Positions 25,726 to 34,113 of a DNA stretch of 41,961 nucleotides are shown here, one piece after another. The translations under genes and the position numbers were made by a program. Location of the stretch: positions 1 to 41,961 of the forward strand of contig JBMNOI010000013.1 of NCBI GenBank assembly GCA_050942995.1, read 5' to 3'. The notes beneath the pieces are model-generated. The model saw only the letters and a program-made list of their open reading frames with translations. It did not search any database and had not been told where the DNA came from. How positions within the stretch are numbered: the first letter of the stretch is position 1; each line of letters starts with the position of its first letter. This DNA comes from JBMNOI01 sp050942995. Lineage in GTDB: Bacteria > Chloroflexota > Anaerolineae > UBA1429.

Positions 25726-27783
25726 CTAACTCTCCAGCTCGATGACGGCGACCTGTCGGGGCTCTAGCTGCAGCTCGCCCTGCACCTGTTGATCCTGCAA
25801 CAGGTCGGTGCCGGCGGGGACGCTCTTTAGCGTATGGGCTACCTCATCATGGTTCAGCAGGAAGAGCAGGTCGCGCTCATCCGAGCGGCGCAGCACTACC
25901 TCGACGGCGGCCGGCACACCCTCCATCAGACGCGTCAATCCGGCCTCTTGTACGATGAGGTCGGCGATCCAGGGAGCCGTCTCATCGGCGAGATAAGTGC
26001 CGACATAGATCACCTTGCCCTGTCCATAGTCGTTCACGGTGACGGCCGGCTGATCCTGAAGATGCCCGCCATACCACGTGCCGATGACGCGGGCGGTGGT
26101 GGGTTGAAGCATGTCGTACCAGTGCATGGCCGGCCTGGGCTCGCTGCCGTTTAGCGAGATGCCATAGCCATAGCGTTCCGGTCGCATACCATACTCTTCG
26201 ACCGTCACACCGGCCAACTTTTGTAGCGGGCCGGGAGGGGTCTCGGCCAGCACGACATTATTCGTATCTTTGATGGCGCTGCGGCCGCCGATGACGAGGA
26301 TTCCGCCTTTCTGGACAAAATCCGCCAGTTTTTCTGCCATGGCGTCGTCGATCAGGACCATGTGCGGCCAGACCAGCACATGGACGCCGTCATAGCGATC
26401 GGCCAGGTTGACGTAACCCACGGCATACTTGTTCAGCCAGAGCGCGCGATGCAACTGGGTCGATGCCCACGACGGCTCGGGCAGGCCGTGAGGGAGCGTC
26501 TTGTGGGCGTCGTCCTGTTCGGGCGTGTGCAGGATGCCGACGTCGATATGAACGTGGGTGCCCAGCACCTTGTCGCTCAGAGCGGCGAACTCGATGCCCT
26601 CCTGGCGGGCCTCCTGATAGCGGCGACGCGGCACATTGTCGTGGTCGAGAATGCCGCACCAGTATTCCTCGGCGCCAAAGCGGCAGGTGCGCCAGCGAAA
26701 GTGCATGATGCCGTCGGCGCCATGGGCCATGGATTGGTAGCTCCAGAGGCGCATTTCACCGGGGCGAGGCGTGGGATGCAGATAGTGCTTTTGCCCGCCG
26801 GGGCCCGACTGTTGCTCCGGCACGATGAAATTGCCAGAGTAGCTGCGGGCGATATCCAGCCGAGAGGCGATATATGCCGCACCGTCGGCCGGTGTGGGGG
26901 CGTCGGGCACTGTGAACCCGGGGTAGCAGTCATACCCCAGGAAATCCAGATCCTGGCTGAACGTCCAGTAATCCAGGTGCCGGAAGATGCCGTTGTGCAT
27001 CACAAACCAGTCCGAGTTGACGGCGCGCAGCTCCTGCACCTGCTCGTGTTGAAAGCGCACGGCGATGTGTGAAAGATAACGATAATAGTCCAACCGGGCT
27101 GACGGGTTCTCTCCGCCGGGGCGCGACTCGAGCGGAAGGTCGATCTGATCAAAGTCGCTGTAGGTCTGAGCCCAGAAGGCGGTGCCCCAGGCCTTGTTCA
27201 GGGCCTCGATGCTGCCGTACTTTTCGCGAAGGTACAGGCGAAACTCTTGCCGGCAGTTCGGGCAGATGCACTCGGAAAAGCCGCAGTTGAACTCGTTGTC
27301 GGTTTGCCAGCCGATGACGTTGGGATCGTCGGCAAATGCTTCGGCCATCACGCGGCTGATGCGTCGGCTGTGCTCACGAAAGAGCGGGCTGGCGTAGCAG
27401 GCGTGCTGCCGGGAGCCGTGCATGCAACGCAGGCCGTTGGGCATCTCGCGTAGAATCTCGGGATGATGATAGGTGAGCCAGCGCGGAGGCGTGGCCGTCG
27501 GTGTGCACAGGATGGAGCGAATTCCATAGCGGCCCATGATGGCCACTACCTCTTTGAATAACGAGAAATCGTAGGTGCCCTCGGTGGGCTCCATGCGATC
27601 CCAGGCGAACTCGGCCATGCGCACGACGTTAAAGTGCGCCTCGGCCATACGGCGGGCATCCTCCTCCCACATGGAGGGATCCCAATGCTCAGGGTAATAA
27701 GGCGCCCCAAAGATGTATGACTTGAGACGGGTGGGGCGGGTATGGGTTTGTGCAAAGGGCCGGCCGGCGATCATCGGGTTCAT
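25726..27783 (-). CDS. Beta-galactosidase, GH42 (LacZ-like, type A4)
   Basis: 685 aa. Cleaves terminal beta-galactosides in the cytosol; GH42 enzymes often work on plant-derived galacto-oligosaccharides. The N-terminal TIM barrel holds FGAPYYPEHW (25-34), acid/base E164 in WQTDNEFNC and nucleophile E323 in FIVPEQQSG. C120, C172, C174 and C177 form the zinc site known from the A4 enzyme. The trimerisation domain lies around 400-615, and a small beta domain closes the protein. No signal peptide. It starts at ATG 27783, with GGGAG 7 bases upstream. It lies 69 nt behind the cyclase gene and 3 nt before the IorA-like gene. Confidence 0.93.
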   Translation of the reverse strand: MNPMIAGRPFAQTHTRPTRLKSYIFGAPYYPEHWDPSMWEEDARRMAEAHFNVVRMAEFAWDRMEPTEGTYDFSLFKEVVAIMGRYGIRSILCTPTATPPRWLTYHHPEILREMPNGLRCMHGSRQHACYASPLFREHSRRISRVMAEAFADDPNVIGWQTDNEFNCGFSECICPNCRQEFRLYLREKYGSIEALNKAWGTAFWAQTYSDFDQIDLPLESRPGGENPSARLDYYRYLSHIAVRFQHEQVQELRAVNSDWFVMHNGIFRHLDYWTFSQDLDFLGYDCYPGFTVPDAPTPADGAAYIASRLDIARSYSGNFIVPEQQSGPGGQKHYLHPTPRPGEMRLWSYQSMAHGADGIMHFRWRTCRFGAEEYWCGILDHDNVPRRRYQEARQEGIEFAALSDKVLGTHVHIDVGILHTPEQDDAHKTLPHGLPEPSWASTQLHRALWLNKYAVGYVNLADRYDGVHVLVWPHMVLIDDAMAEKLADFVQKGGILVIGGRSAIKDTNNVVLAETPPGPLQKLAGVTVEEYGMRPERYGYGISLNGSEPRPAMHWYDMLQPTTARVIGTWYGGHLQDQPAVTVNDYGQGKVIYVGTYLADETAPWIADLIVQEAGLTRLMEGVPAAVEVVLRRSDERDLLFLLNHDEVAHTLKSVPAGTDLLQDQQVQGELQLEPRQVAVIELES

Positions 27784-27852
27784 TGTTCATCTCCCTGTAG
27801 AGGATCGGACTCTTCTGTTGTTCCAAACCGACTGGCGATAGTGGCGATCGAT

Positions 27853-28512
27853 CTACTCAAAGGCCACGACGCGAACAGGAAAACTATCCAGCCCCTTGAT
27901 GGGGATGGGCATTACGACGGCCTGAAAGCGTGAGCGGGTCAGCTCCTTCAGGTGGGCCACCTGCTCCACCAGGCAGATATCCCGATCCAGCAACTGGTGA
28001 TGGTTGTACTGTTCGGGGGCGCGGGGATCATCGTCGCTCAGCTCGATCCCCAGCAAATCGACGCCCATGAGCTTCATACCGGCGTTCACCAGATAGGTGA
28101 TGGCCTCGGCGCTAAAGGGGCGGTTGTTGGCCGGGTCGAAATCGTAATCGAACCGGCAAAAAATCATATCTCCGGGGCGGATGCCGCCCGCCCGCTCTGC
28201 CGCCTGCCGCACATCATCCTCAGAGACGGTCTGGCCCGGCGCTACACCGGTGAGGTCCAGCAACACGGCATCGCCGCACAGTTTCTCCAGCGGGATATCG
28301 GCCACATCCATGCCGTCTTCCCGGACGTGATAGGGCGCCTCGATATGGGTGCCCACATGGTTCAGCATCATATCGACGCGGTGCATAATGTACCATTGTC
28401 CGCCGGGCACAGCGTGAGGCGCGTCTACCTGTTCGATGCGCACCGGCCGCGCCCCCGTTTCGGGCTGGATGATGTGGGTCAGATCAACGATGCGATGTTC
28501 GGTCAGCTTCAC
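27853..28512 (-). CDS. Metal-dependent cyclase family hydrolase (kynurenine formamidase-like)
   Basis: 219 aa of the cyclase/KynB superfamily, whose members hydrolyse N-formylkynurenine, isatin and related amide or lactone substrates using Zn or Mn. The metal motif HxGTHxxxPxH is present as HVGTHIEAPYH (H52, H56, H62), with Glu58 replacing the usual Asp. IVDLTHIIQPET (8-19) and VDLLGIELSD are also family features. It starts at GTG 28512 behind AGGAGG. There are no tryptophan-degradation genes nearby, so the substrate is unknown. A 16-bp palindrome sits about 30 bases upstream and may be an operator. Confidence 0.82.
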   Translation of the reverse strand: MKLTEHRIVDLTHIIQPETGARPVRIEQVDAPHAVPGGQWYIMHRVDMMLNHVGTHIEAPYHVREDGMDVADIPLEKLCGDAVLLDLTGVAPGQTVSEDDVRQAAERAGGIRPGDMIFCRFDYDFDPANNRPFSAEAITYLVNAGMKLMGVDLLGIELSDDDPRAPEQYNHHQLLDRDICLVEQVAHLKELTRSRFQAVVMPIPIKGLDSFPVRVVAFE

Positions 28513-28542
28513 GTCCTGCCTCCTGAGTTTAATGACTTGCGA

Positions 28543-28558
28543 CGATGATCGATCATCG
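28543..28558. promoter_or_regulatory. 16-bp perfect palindrome upstream of the cyclase gene
   Basis: CGATGATC (28543-28550) and GATCATCG (28551-28558) form an uninterrupted dyad in the 77-nt gap between yedF and the cyclase gene. It has the size and symmetry of an operator. A second hairpin, TCGCCGT/ACGGCGA (28582-28598), overlaps the yedF stop but lacks a T-tract. No clear promoter is visible in this gap. Confidence 0.35.
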
Positions 28559-28589
28559 CGGCAAGGTGTTTGGACGAGTTATCGCCGTC

Positions 28590-29195
28590 CTACGGCGAGA
28601 CGATGCGCCCTGCAGCGAATAACGTCTCGGCGATGGTATACATGTTCGAGACGGTTCCTACGGCAAGCTTTTCCTTCAGGTTATAATAGTCGAGACAGGT
28701 GCCACATACCAGCACCTCGATCCCTTTGCCGGCCAGAACCCCCAGATCCTCCAGCACCGGCGAGTCCTCGACTGCCAGCCGTACCCCGGCGTTGTAGAGG
28801 ATGATGGTGTGCGGGGGCGTGTCCAGCTCGGTCAGAGTATGGAAAAAGGCCCGTATGAGGATGCCCCCCAGCTCGTCGTCGCCCCGGCCCATCCGATCGG
28901 ATGTGACCAACAACACTGTGGGGCCGGTGGCGGGGGTGGAACAGGCGGTAAGATCGGGCGTCAGTTCGGGCTCGGCCTCGGATGCGCCGCGCACCATATG
29001 CACGGCCCAGGCATCGTCCCGGCGCTCGACCGTCACCTGCCATCCGGCGCGTTCGGCCAGGCGCCGCACATTATCCACCTGATCTGCGCCGCTCACTAAC
29101 GTAACGATCTCGCTTGCGTCCTCGCGCATGGCATTGCGCGTGTGTATGACCGGCTGCGGGCAGGGCAACCCACGGGCATCCACCGTTCGTTTCAT
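28590..29195 (-). CDS. yedF: YedF family protein (TusA plus DsrE-like domains)
   Basis: 201 aa. Residues 1-75 form a TusA-type sulfur carrier with DARGLPCPQPVIHTRNAM (C12 in the CPxP motif). Residues about 95-201 are a DsrE-like domain with GRGDDELGGILIRAFFHTL and VLVCGTCLDYYNL (C164, C167). This two-domain build is called sulfurtransferase-like selenium metabolism protein YedF and is often found beside selD. No selenium gene is in the window, so a general persulfide or redox role is equally possible. It starts at ATG 29195, with GGAG 6 bases upstream; a TTG at 29225 is rejected. It has its own extended -10 promoter. Confidence 0.88.
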   Translation of the reverse strand: MKRTVDARGLPCPQPVIHTRNAMREDASEIVTLVSGADQVDNVRRLAERAGWQVTVERRDDAWAVHMVRGASEAEPELTPDLTACSTPATGPTVLLVTSDRMGRGDDELGGILIRAFFHTLTELDTPPHTIILYNAGVRLAVEDSPVLEDLGVLAGKGIEVLVCGTCLDYYNLKEKLAVGTVSNMYTIAETLFAAGRIVSP

Positions 29196-29228
29196 AGCAG
29201 GCTCCGGGTTCTTTTGACGTATCAATCT

Positions 29229-29254
29229 ACTATACCACTATGCATGATACCACT
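29229..29254 (-). promoter_or_regulatory. Extended -10 promoter and direct repeats before yedF
   Basis: On the minus strand TGG followed by TATAGT (29229-29234) makes an extended -10, about 35 bases ahead of the ATG. The octamer ATACCACT (plus strand) occurs twice at 15-bp period (29232-29239 and 29247-29254), giving a second TGGTATCAT copy. The repeats may be alternative -10 elements or a regulator site. No good -35 is seen. Confidence 0.42.
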
Positions 29255-29377
29255 TTTCGACGCTGCTGAGAAGCCGGGGCGGAGTGGGGGCAGAGATGTA
29301 CACGTCGTAAAATACCCCCCCCTTCCGAAGGGGCGACACCATGACCCGGCCCCGGAGTAGGATCGACGGCACGGCTG

Positions 29378-29386
29378 TGGTATAAT
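29378..29386 (+). promoter_or_regulatory. Extended -10 promoter for the HAD gene
   Basis: TGG directly precedes a consensus TATAAT (29381-29386). The -35 region is not conserved, as is usual with extended -10 promoters. The leader to the ATG at 29500 is about 107 bases and contains a small CCAC/GTGG hairpin. Confidence 0.6.
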
Positions 29387-29499
29387 GCGGGCCTGCCACT
29401 CTCGGGTGGACCGATCCCCTCAAAAGGCGATTCGAAGCGATCGAACACATCCTGCCCCCGACCTGGCGCGGGGTTGACATCTCACGACTGGAGCGAAGC

Positions 29500-30306
29500 A
29501 TGACTGCCAAACTGGAGAACATCCGCAATCTACTGATCGACATGGATGGGGTGCTGTATCGCGGGCAGACGGGGCTGCCGGGCGCGCCGGAGCTGATCGA
29601 GTTTCTGGATGCGCACGATATCCGCTATCTGCTGGTCACCAACAATTCGACGCTATCACCGGCCCAGTTTGTGCAGCGTCTGGCCCGCATGGGCATCACG
29701 GTGCGAGAGGAGCATATAATGACCTCGGGAGTGGCCACGGCGTCTTATCTGGCGACGCTGGCTCCGGCGGGCACGCGGGTGAATGTGGTGGGCGAGGATG
29801 CCCTGATCGCCGAACTGGAAAAGCGCGGCTTTGTCATGGCCGGGCGCGAGGCCGAATATGTGGTGGCCGGCTGGGACAAGGGTATCAACTTTGAAAAGCT
29901 CAAGACGGCCACTCTGGCCGTGCGCGACGGGGCGACCTTTATCGGCACCAATCCGGACAAGACCTATCCGCTGGAAAAAGATATCATCCCGGGGGCGGGT
30001 AGCATTCTGGCGGCCCTTATCGCGGCGACGGGGGTGGACCCCATCGTTGTGGGTAAACCCGAGCCCATCATCATCGAGCAATCATTGCAGATGTTGGGGG
30101 CGCGTCCGGAAGAGACGGCGATTCTGGGCGATCGTCTAGAAACCGATATCCTGGGTGGACATCGTGCCGGCATTACCACCATCATGGTGTTGACGGGCAT
30201 CTCGACGGCGGAGGAAGCCCTTGCCTACGAGGCGCCGCCCGATTTCATTTATGACGATCTGCCGGCCATGCTGGATGCCTGGCGGCAGGCGCTGGGCGAG
30301 GGCTGA
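29500..30306 (+). CDS. HAD-IIA phosphatase (NagD/AraL/PGPase-like)
   Basis: 268 aa of the haloacid dehalogenase subfamily IIA. Motif I is DMDGVLY with D14 and D16, motif II is TNNST, motif III has VGKPEP, and motif IV is LGDRLETDI. A C2 cap domain lies between motifs II and III. Members dephosphorylate sugar phosphates, p-nitrophenyl phosphate, 2-phosphoglycolate or nucleotides; the substrate cannot be set here. It starts at ATG 29500, with GGAG 6 bases upstream. It is a single-gene unit with an extended -10 promoter and a strong terminator at 30337-30371. Confidence 0.92.
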   Translation: MTAKLENIRNLLIDMDGVLYRGQTGLPGAPELIEFLDAHDIRYLLVTNNSTLSPAQFVQRLARMGITVREEHIMTSGVATASYLATLAPAGTRVNVVGEDALIAELEKRGFVMAGREAEYVVAGWDKGINFEKLKTATLAVRDGATFIGTNPDKTYPLEKDIIPGAGSILAALIAATGVDPIVVGKPEPIIIEQSLQMLGARPEETAILGDRLETDILGGHRAGITTIMVLTGISTAEEALAYEAPPDFIYDDLPAMLDAWRQALGEG

Positions 30307-30336
30307 TGCCTCGCCGGGCCATTGGGTAGAACGATA

Positions 30337-30371
30337 AAACCGGAGGGCATTCCCTCCGGTTTAACTTTTTT
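30337..30371 (+). terminator. Intrinsic terminator after the HAD gene
   Basis: An 11-bp perfect stem (30337-30347 with 30352-30362; ACCGGAGGG/CCCTCCGGT core) with a CATT loop is followed by six T at 30366-30371. A-rich flanks on the left let it also work for the convergent M42 genes. Confidence 0.92.
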
Positions 30372-30394
30372 CTCAGATCGTCCATCTGCCGTCG

Positions 30395-31387
30395 CTACAG
30401 CGTGATCTCGTTGCTCAGCATGGCGCGCAGCAGCCTGACCGAATTGAGCACATCCTCATATTCCACCATCTCGGACGGCGTGTGCACATAGCGGCAGGGC
30501 ACCGAGAGGCAGCCCGCCGGCATACCGGCCCGGCTCACCTGCATGGCGCGGGCATCGGTCGAGCCGAGCTCCAGCACCTCGATCTGGTAGGGGATGCCGG
30601 CGTTTTCGGCCGTCTCGATCATCCAGTCTTTGACCGCCGGATGGGCCAGCATGCCATAGTCCTTCACTTTGACGGCCGGCCCCTTGCCCAGCACGACCGG
30701 CATGGGGCGCCCCTCGGGGGTGTCGGCCGTAGGCGTCACATCGATGGCGATGGCCACATCGGGGTCGATGCCGAAGGATGACACGGCGGCGCCCCTCGTG
30801 CCGACCTCTTCCTGGCTGGTGAAGACGAAATAGACGTCGTTCGGCGAAGCGTCCATCTCGAGCAGAGTTTGCAGGGCGATGGCGCAGCCCACGCGGTCGT
30901 CCATCGACTTGGCCACCATCCGGTTCCCCATATCGACAAAGGGCTGTACGAACACCGCCGCATCGCCCACTTTGATCGGCGAATCCTGGGGAGACGTTGC
31001 ACCCACGTCGATAAAGAGCCTGTCCCAGGTGGGTTGATCGCTCGTCTGAAGCCACTTTTCCAGGCCGATCACGCCGATGGTGCCGTCGGCAAAACGTACC
31101 CGGGCGCCGACGACCGTACGCGGCGAGACGCCGCCGATGGTGCCAAAGCGCAAAAAGCCGTTACTGTCGACATAATGTACCATGACGCCGATCTCATCCA
31201 TATGAGCGGCGACCATTACGCGCTTGCCCCCGCCGGTGCCCTTTTTCAGGACGATAAGGTTTCCCAGCGCGTCGGTGCGGATGTCGTCGGCCTTTTCACG
31301 GGCGAGGTTCTCGATGATCTCACGAACCTGTTCCTCATATCCAGAGGGCCCGTACGATTCGACGAGGGTTTTGATCAGCTCTTTCAT
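30395..31387 (-). CDS. M42 family aminopeptidase, third of a tandem trio
   Basis: 330 aa, TET-type dinuclear metalloaminopeptidase that forms large self-compartmentalised tetrahedra and trims peptides. Metal-binding landmarks: AAHMDEIGVMV, SMDDRVG, SQEEVGTRG, AIAIDVTPT and CRYVHTPSE, so all ligands are present. Its ATGA start overlaps the stop of the preceding M42 gene by 4 nt, which implies coupled and probably balanced synthesis. Of the three it has the shortest dimerisation insert, with EKWLQTSDQPTW in place of the proline-rich loop of the first. The C-terminus ends 24 nt from the terminator shared with the HAD gene. Confidence 0.93.
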   Translation of the reverse strand: MKELIKTLVESYGPSGYEEQVREIIENLAREKADDIRTDALGNLIVLKKGTGGGKRVMVAAHMDEIGVMVHYVDSNGFLRFGTIGGVSPRTVVGARVRFADGTIGVIGLEKWLQTSDQPTWDRLFIDVGATSPQDSPIKVGDAAVFVQPFVDMGNRMVAKSMDDRVGCAIALQTLLEMDASPNDVYFVFTSQEEVGTRGAAVSSFGIDPDVAIAIDVTPTADTPEGRPMPVVLGKGPAVKVKDYGMLAHPAVKDWMIETAENAGIPYQIEVLELGSTDARAMQVSRAGMPAGCLSVPCRYVHTPSEMVEYEDVLNSVRLLRAMLSNEITL

Positions 31388-32427
31388 CGCTCCAACCCCT
31401 TTTCCAGTTGATGCAGCGCGGCTCGTACGAGCCTCACAGTATGGTCATAATCCGTCAGACTCAGTATGCTAACGGGCGCGTGGATATAGCGTGTGGGCAC
31501 GGCCACCGTCACCGCGGGAATCCCCTCGCGAGCGAGGTGGATGGCCCCGGCATCGGTGCCGCCAGCCACGGCACGCTTGAACTGGTACGGGATATCGTTC
31601 GCTTCGGCGGTATCCACCATCAACTGCACCAGGCGACGGTCGGCGATAATGCTGCGGTCCATAAAGCTGATGGCCGGTCCCTTGCCCAGTTCGGTCACCG
31701 GGGTGCTCTCTTTTTCCTGCGGCAAATCGTCGCAGATGGTGCCCTCCAGGGCGATGGCCACGTCGGGATCGATGGCATATGCCGCCACCCGGGCGCCGCG
31801 CAGGCCCACCTCTTCTTGAGCCGTGAACACGGCGTACAGATCAAAGGCGTAATCGTCCTTGAGTAGCTCGACGAGGACGGCGCATCCGGCGCGATCGTCG
31901 AACGCCTTGCCCTTGACGGTGCGTAGCCCCTCGTCATCCAGCACCTCATAGTCGGTGCGAAACGAGACGTAATCTCCCGGCTTGACCAGCCGTTCGGCGG
32001 CGCTCTTGTTGGTCGCGCCGATATCGACGGCCGCTTTGCTCATATCGGCCACCCGCTGGCGCTCTTCACGCGAGATCAGATGAATGGGGCGATACCCAAT
32101 CACGCCGGGCACGGCATCGGCCCCCACCAGCACCTGCTTGGAGAGCAGGATACGATCGTCCATGCCGCCGACCTGCTCGACATGCAATGTGCCGTCGTTG
32201 TTAATGCGGGTGACGATGAATCCGACCTCGTCCATATGGGCGGCGAGCATCACTTTGCGCGGCCACCCGGCCCCCTGTATGCGGGCCTTTTTCAGGCAGA
32301 TCAGGTTGCCCAGGGCATCCACGCGGCATTCATCGGTGTGTTCGGCCACGGCGTCACGAATGAGGTCGCGGACGGCTCCCTCATCACCCGAGACGCCGCG
32401 GGCCCCGGATAGCTCTTTGAGTAGCAC
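31384..32427 (-). CDS. M42 family aminopeptidase, second of a tandem trio
   Basis: 347 aa. Motifs are AAHMDEVGFIV, AFDDRAG, AQEEVGLRG, AIALEGTIC and TRYIHAPVS. The fourth metal position is Glu (ALEGT) where its two neighbours have Asp; this is a known alternative within M42, and may tune the metal or specificity. Start is GTG 32427, because GGAG stands 6 bases upstream and the conserved KELSGARGVSGDEG begins right after. The open frame upstream overlaps the previous gene and is not coding. The gap to the preceding M42 gene is 16 nt, and the overlap with the next is 4 nt. Confidence 0.93.
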   Translation of the reverse strand: MLLKELSGARGVSGDEGAVRDLIRDAVAEHTDECRVDALGNLICLKKARIQGAGWPRKVMLAAHMDEVGFIVTRINNDGTLHVEQVGGMDDRILLSKQVLVGADAVPGVIGYRPIHLISREERQRVADMSKAAVDIGATNKSAAERLVKPGDYVSFRTDYEVLDDEGLRTVKGKAFDDRAGCAVLVELLKDDYAFDLYAVFTAQEEVGLRGARVAAYAIDPDVAIALEGTICDDLPQEKESTPVTELGKGPAISFMDRSIIADRRLVQLMVDTAEANDIPYQFKRAVAGGTDAGAIHLAREGIPAVTVAVPTRYIHAPVSILSLTDYDHTVRLVRAALHQLEKGLER

Positions 32428-32443
32428 CTTTATCTCCTTCCCG

Positions 32444-33499
32444 CTAGAGTGGCAGGGCAGACGCAAAATTCTCGTCCAGACCGGCGATGAAGAGCGCCAT
32501 GAGTCGGGCCGTACGCTCGATGTCACGGATACAGATGGTTTCGACAGAGGTGTGCATGTAACGCAACGGAATAGACAGCAACCCGCAGGGGATGCCCGAA
32601 CGGGCCACCTGAATGGCCCACGCATCGGTGCCTGTGGCGCCGGCGGCTACCTCGGTCTGATACTTGAGTTCATGATCTCGGGCGATGGCCACCAGGCGCT
32701 CGTACATGGCCGGATGGATATTCGGCCCCATGGCGATGGCGGGCCCGCCGTCCATGGCGATGGACTCGTTCTCGCTTACCCCCTGCTGTGCGCCAAAGCC
32801 AACATCCACCGCGATGGCGATATCGGGCGCAATGCCGTAGGCGCTCACCTGGGCGCCGCGTAGCCCGACCTCTTCCTGGGATGTGGCGACGGCATACACA
32901 TCCCATTCGTGACGCATGCCGGCCAGCATCTCCAGACAGAGGGCCAGCGATACGACTCCGGCGCGATCGTCGAACGACTTGCCCGAGACATACCCCTCGG
33001 CCAGAGAGAGGAAATCGCGGCGCATAGTGATCATATCACCGACCCGCACCTCCTGATGCAGGCGTTCTTCAGTCAGGCCCACGTCGATGAAGAGCTTGTC
33101 CATCGGGATGGGCTTATTGCGTTCCTCGGGCGGGGTGACGTGGGGCGGATGGCTACCGATGATGCCGATCAACGGGCGACGGCCGTGCACCAGTACCTCT
33201 TGCCCCAGGATGGTGCGGACATCGACGCCACCGACATTGGTAAAGCGGATAAACCCCTTTTCAAAGCCGGTGACCATGAGGCCGATTTCATCGGTATGGG
33301 CGGCCAGCATGATCGACCGCACGGGAGCGCCCTCTGGGCGCTGCCCTCGACGCAGGCCGATGAGGTTACCCAGGCTGTCGCTGCGGATCTCGTCTGTGTT
33401 GGGTTCGTATGCCCGGCGCACCACGTCGAGTATCTGAGCTTCATAGCCCGATACGCCGTGGGCGGTTGAGAGGTCACGGAGAAGCTCCACCACGTCCAT
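32444..33499 (-). CDS. M42 family aminopeptidase, first of a tandem trio
   Basis: 351 aa. Ligand motifs are LAAHTDEIGLMV (H68, D70), SFDDRAG (D177/D178), SQEEVGLRG (E209/E210), AVDVGFG (D232) and RYMHTSVE. A proline-rich insertion GSHPPHVTPPEERNKPIP (about 115-132) lies in the oligomerisation domain. It starts at ATG 33499, with GAGGTG 5 bases upstream. No promoter matching the consensus is evident in the 156 bases before it, so it may be read from the small membrane-protein gene upstream. The paralogues are clearly diverged, suggesting different specificities rather than recent duplication. Confidence 0.93.
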   Translation of the reverse strand: MDVVELLRDLSTAHGVSGYEAQILDVVRRAYEPNTDEIRSDSLGNLIGLRRGQRPEGAPVRSIMLAAHTDEIGLMVTGFEKGFIRFTNVGGVDVRTILGQEVLVHGRRPLIGIIGSHPPHVTPPEERNKPIPMDKLFIDVGLTEERLHQEVRVGDMITMRRDFLSLAEGYVSGKSFDDRAGVVSLALCLEMLAGMRHEWDVYAVATSQEEVGLRGAQVSAYGIAPDIAIAVDVGFGAQQGVSENESIAMDGGPAIAMGPNIHPAMYERLVAIARDHELKYQTEVAAGATGTDAWAIQVARSGIPCGLLSIPLRYMHTSVETICIRDIERTARLMALFIAGLDENFASALPL

Positions 33500-33655
33500 T
33501 GCATCACCTCGTTTTCACCTGGATGGATGGGCCACGCAGGCAGCGCGGCTGGCGGATCAACCGGGGTCATCCCTGCGTATCGACCATGCGGTCGTCATGT
33601 CCGGCCATGTCGAACGGTCGCCAGAGCAGGGATGATTCGTTTGTAGAGCGAACCT

Positions 33656-34036
33656 CTAGGTTGGGGGCGCCCCCGGCGGGCAGGCCGGTCCGGCAGCTAC
33701 AGGCCGGATGATCTCCGACCCGCCGGTGTCCATTGCTCCGGCGGGGGGCGTCATCGTTGGAAATAGAGTCGGAGCCGGTGTGATGGTGGGATCCGGCACG
33801 GGGAGCTCCGGCTCGATGATGTCGATATCCGACTCGTCGCTGGGAGATGCATCGGGCGCCGGCGAGATCACCGGGGTGGGCGATGGTGTGGGCTGTAGAT
33901 AACGCTCGCGCAGATAGAGGCTGATGCCCCCTAGCGAATACATCATGACAATGATGATCCAGAAAAAGATCCTGAATAGAATCAGCGCCCTTTGTTTGTC
34001 GGGCATAGCCACAAACCGTCGCCACCATCTAAACAT
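33656..34036 (-). CDS. Single-pass membrane protein with Pro/Thr-rich tail
   Basis: 126 aa, not recognised. A short basic N-terminus (RWWRR, KQR) precedes one membrane segment (about 19-42, ILFRIFFWIIIVMMYSLGGI). The rest is a low-complexity Pro/Thr/Ser/Asp tail of about 80 residues, probably outside the cell if the positive-inside rule holds. The ATG at 34036 lacks a good SD; a second ATG at 34006 is possible. It sits between a terminator and the M42 genes. Such tails occur in spacer or wall-spanning anchors, but no function can be assigned. Confidence 0.6.
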   Translation of the reverse strand: MFRWWRRFVAMPDKQRALILFRIFFWIIIVMMYSLGGISLYLRERYLQPTPSPTPVISPAPDASPSDESDIDIIEPELPVPDPTITPAPTLFPTMTPPAGAMDTGGSEIIRPVAAGPACPPGAPPT

Positions 34037-34066
34037 TGCAGTGTAGAGTATCCTGTCAGGCGGGTG

Positions 34067-34103
34067 AAAAAAGAGGGCGCTGCTGCCATATTGTGGCAGA
34101 GCA
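34067..34103 (-). terminator. Probable intrinsic terminator of the small gene at 34114
   Basis: CTGCCA (34083-34088) pairs with TGGCAG (34094-34099), and GCT/AGC flanks extend the stem with a one-base bulge. On the minus strand a T6 run (A-run 34067-34072) follows after about 7 bases. Confidence 0.62.
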
Positions 34104-34113
34104 TCCTTGCTGG

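Noticed and set aside
29319..29333. CCCCTT/AAGGGG hairpin in the yedF-HAD gap as a terminator
   Set aside because: No T-tract follows on either strand, and it lies between divergent genes where no transcript should end.
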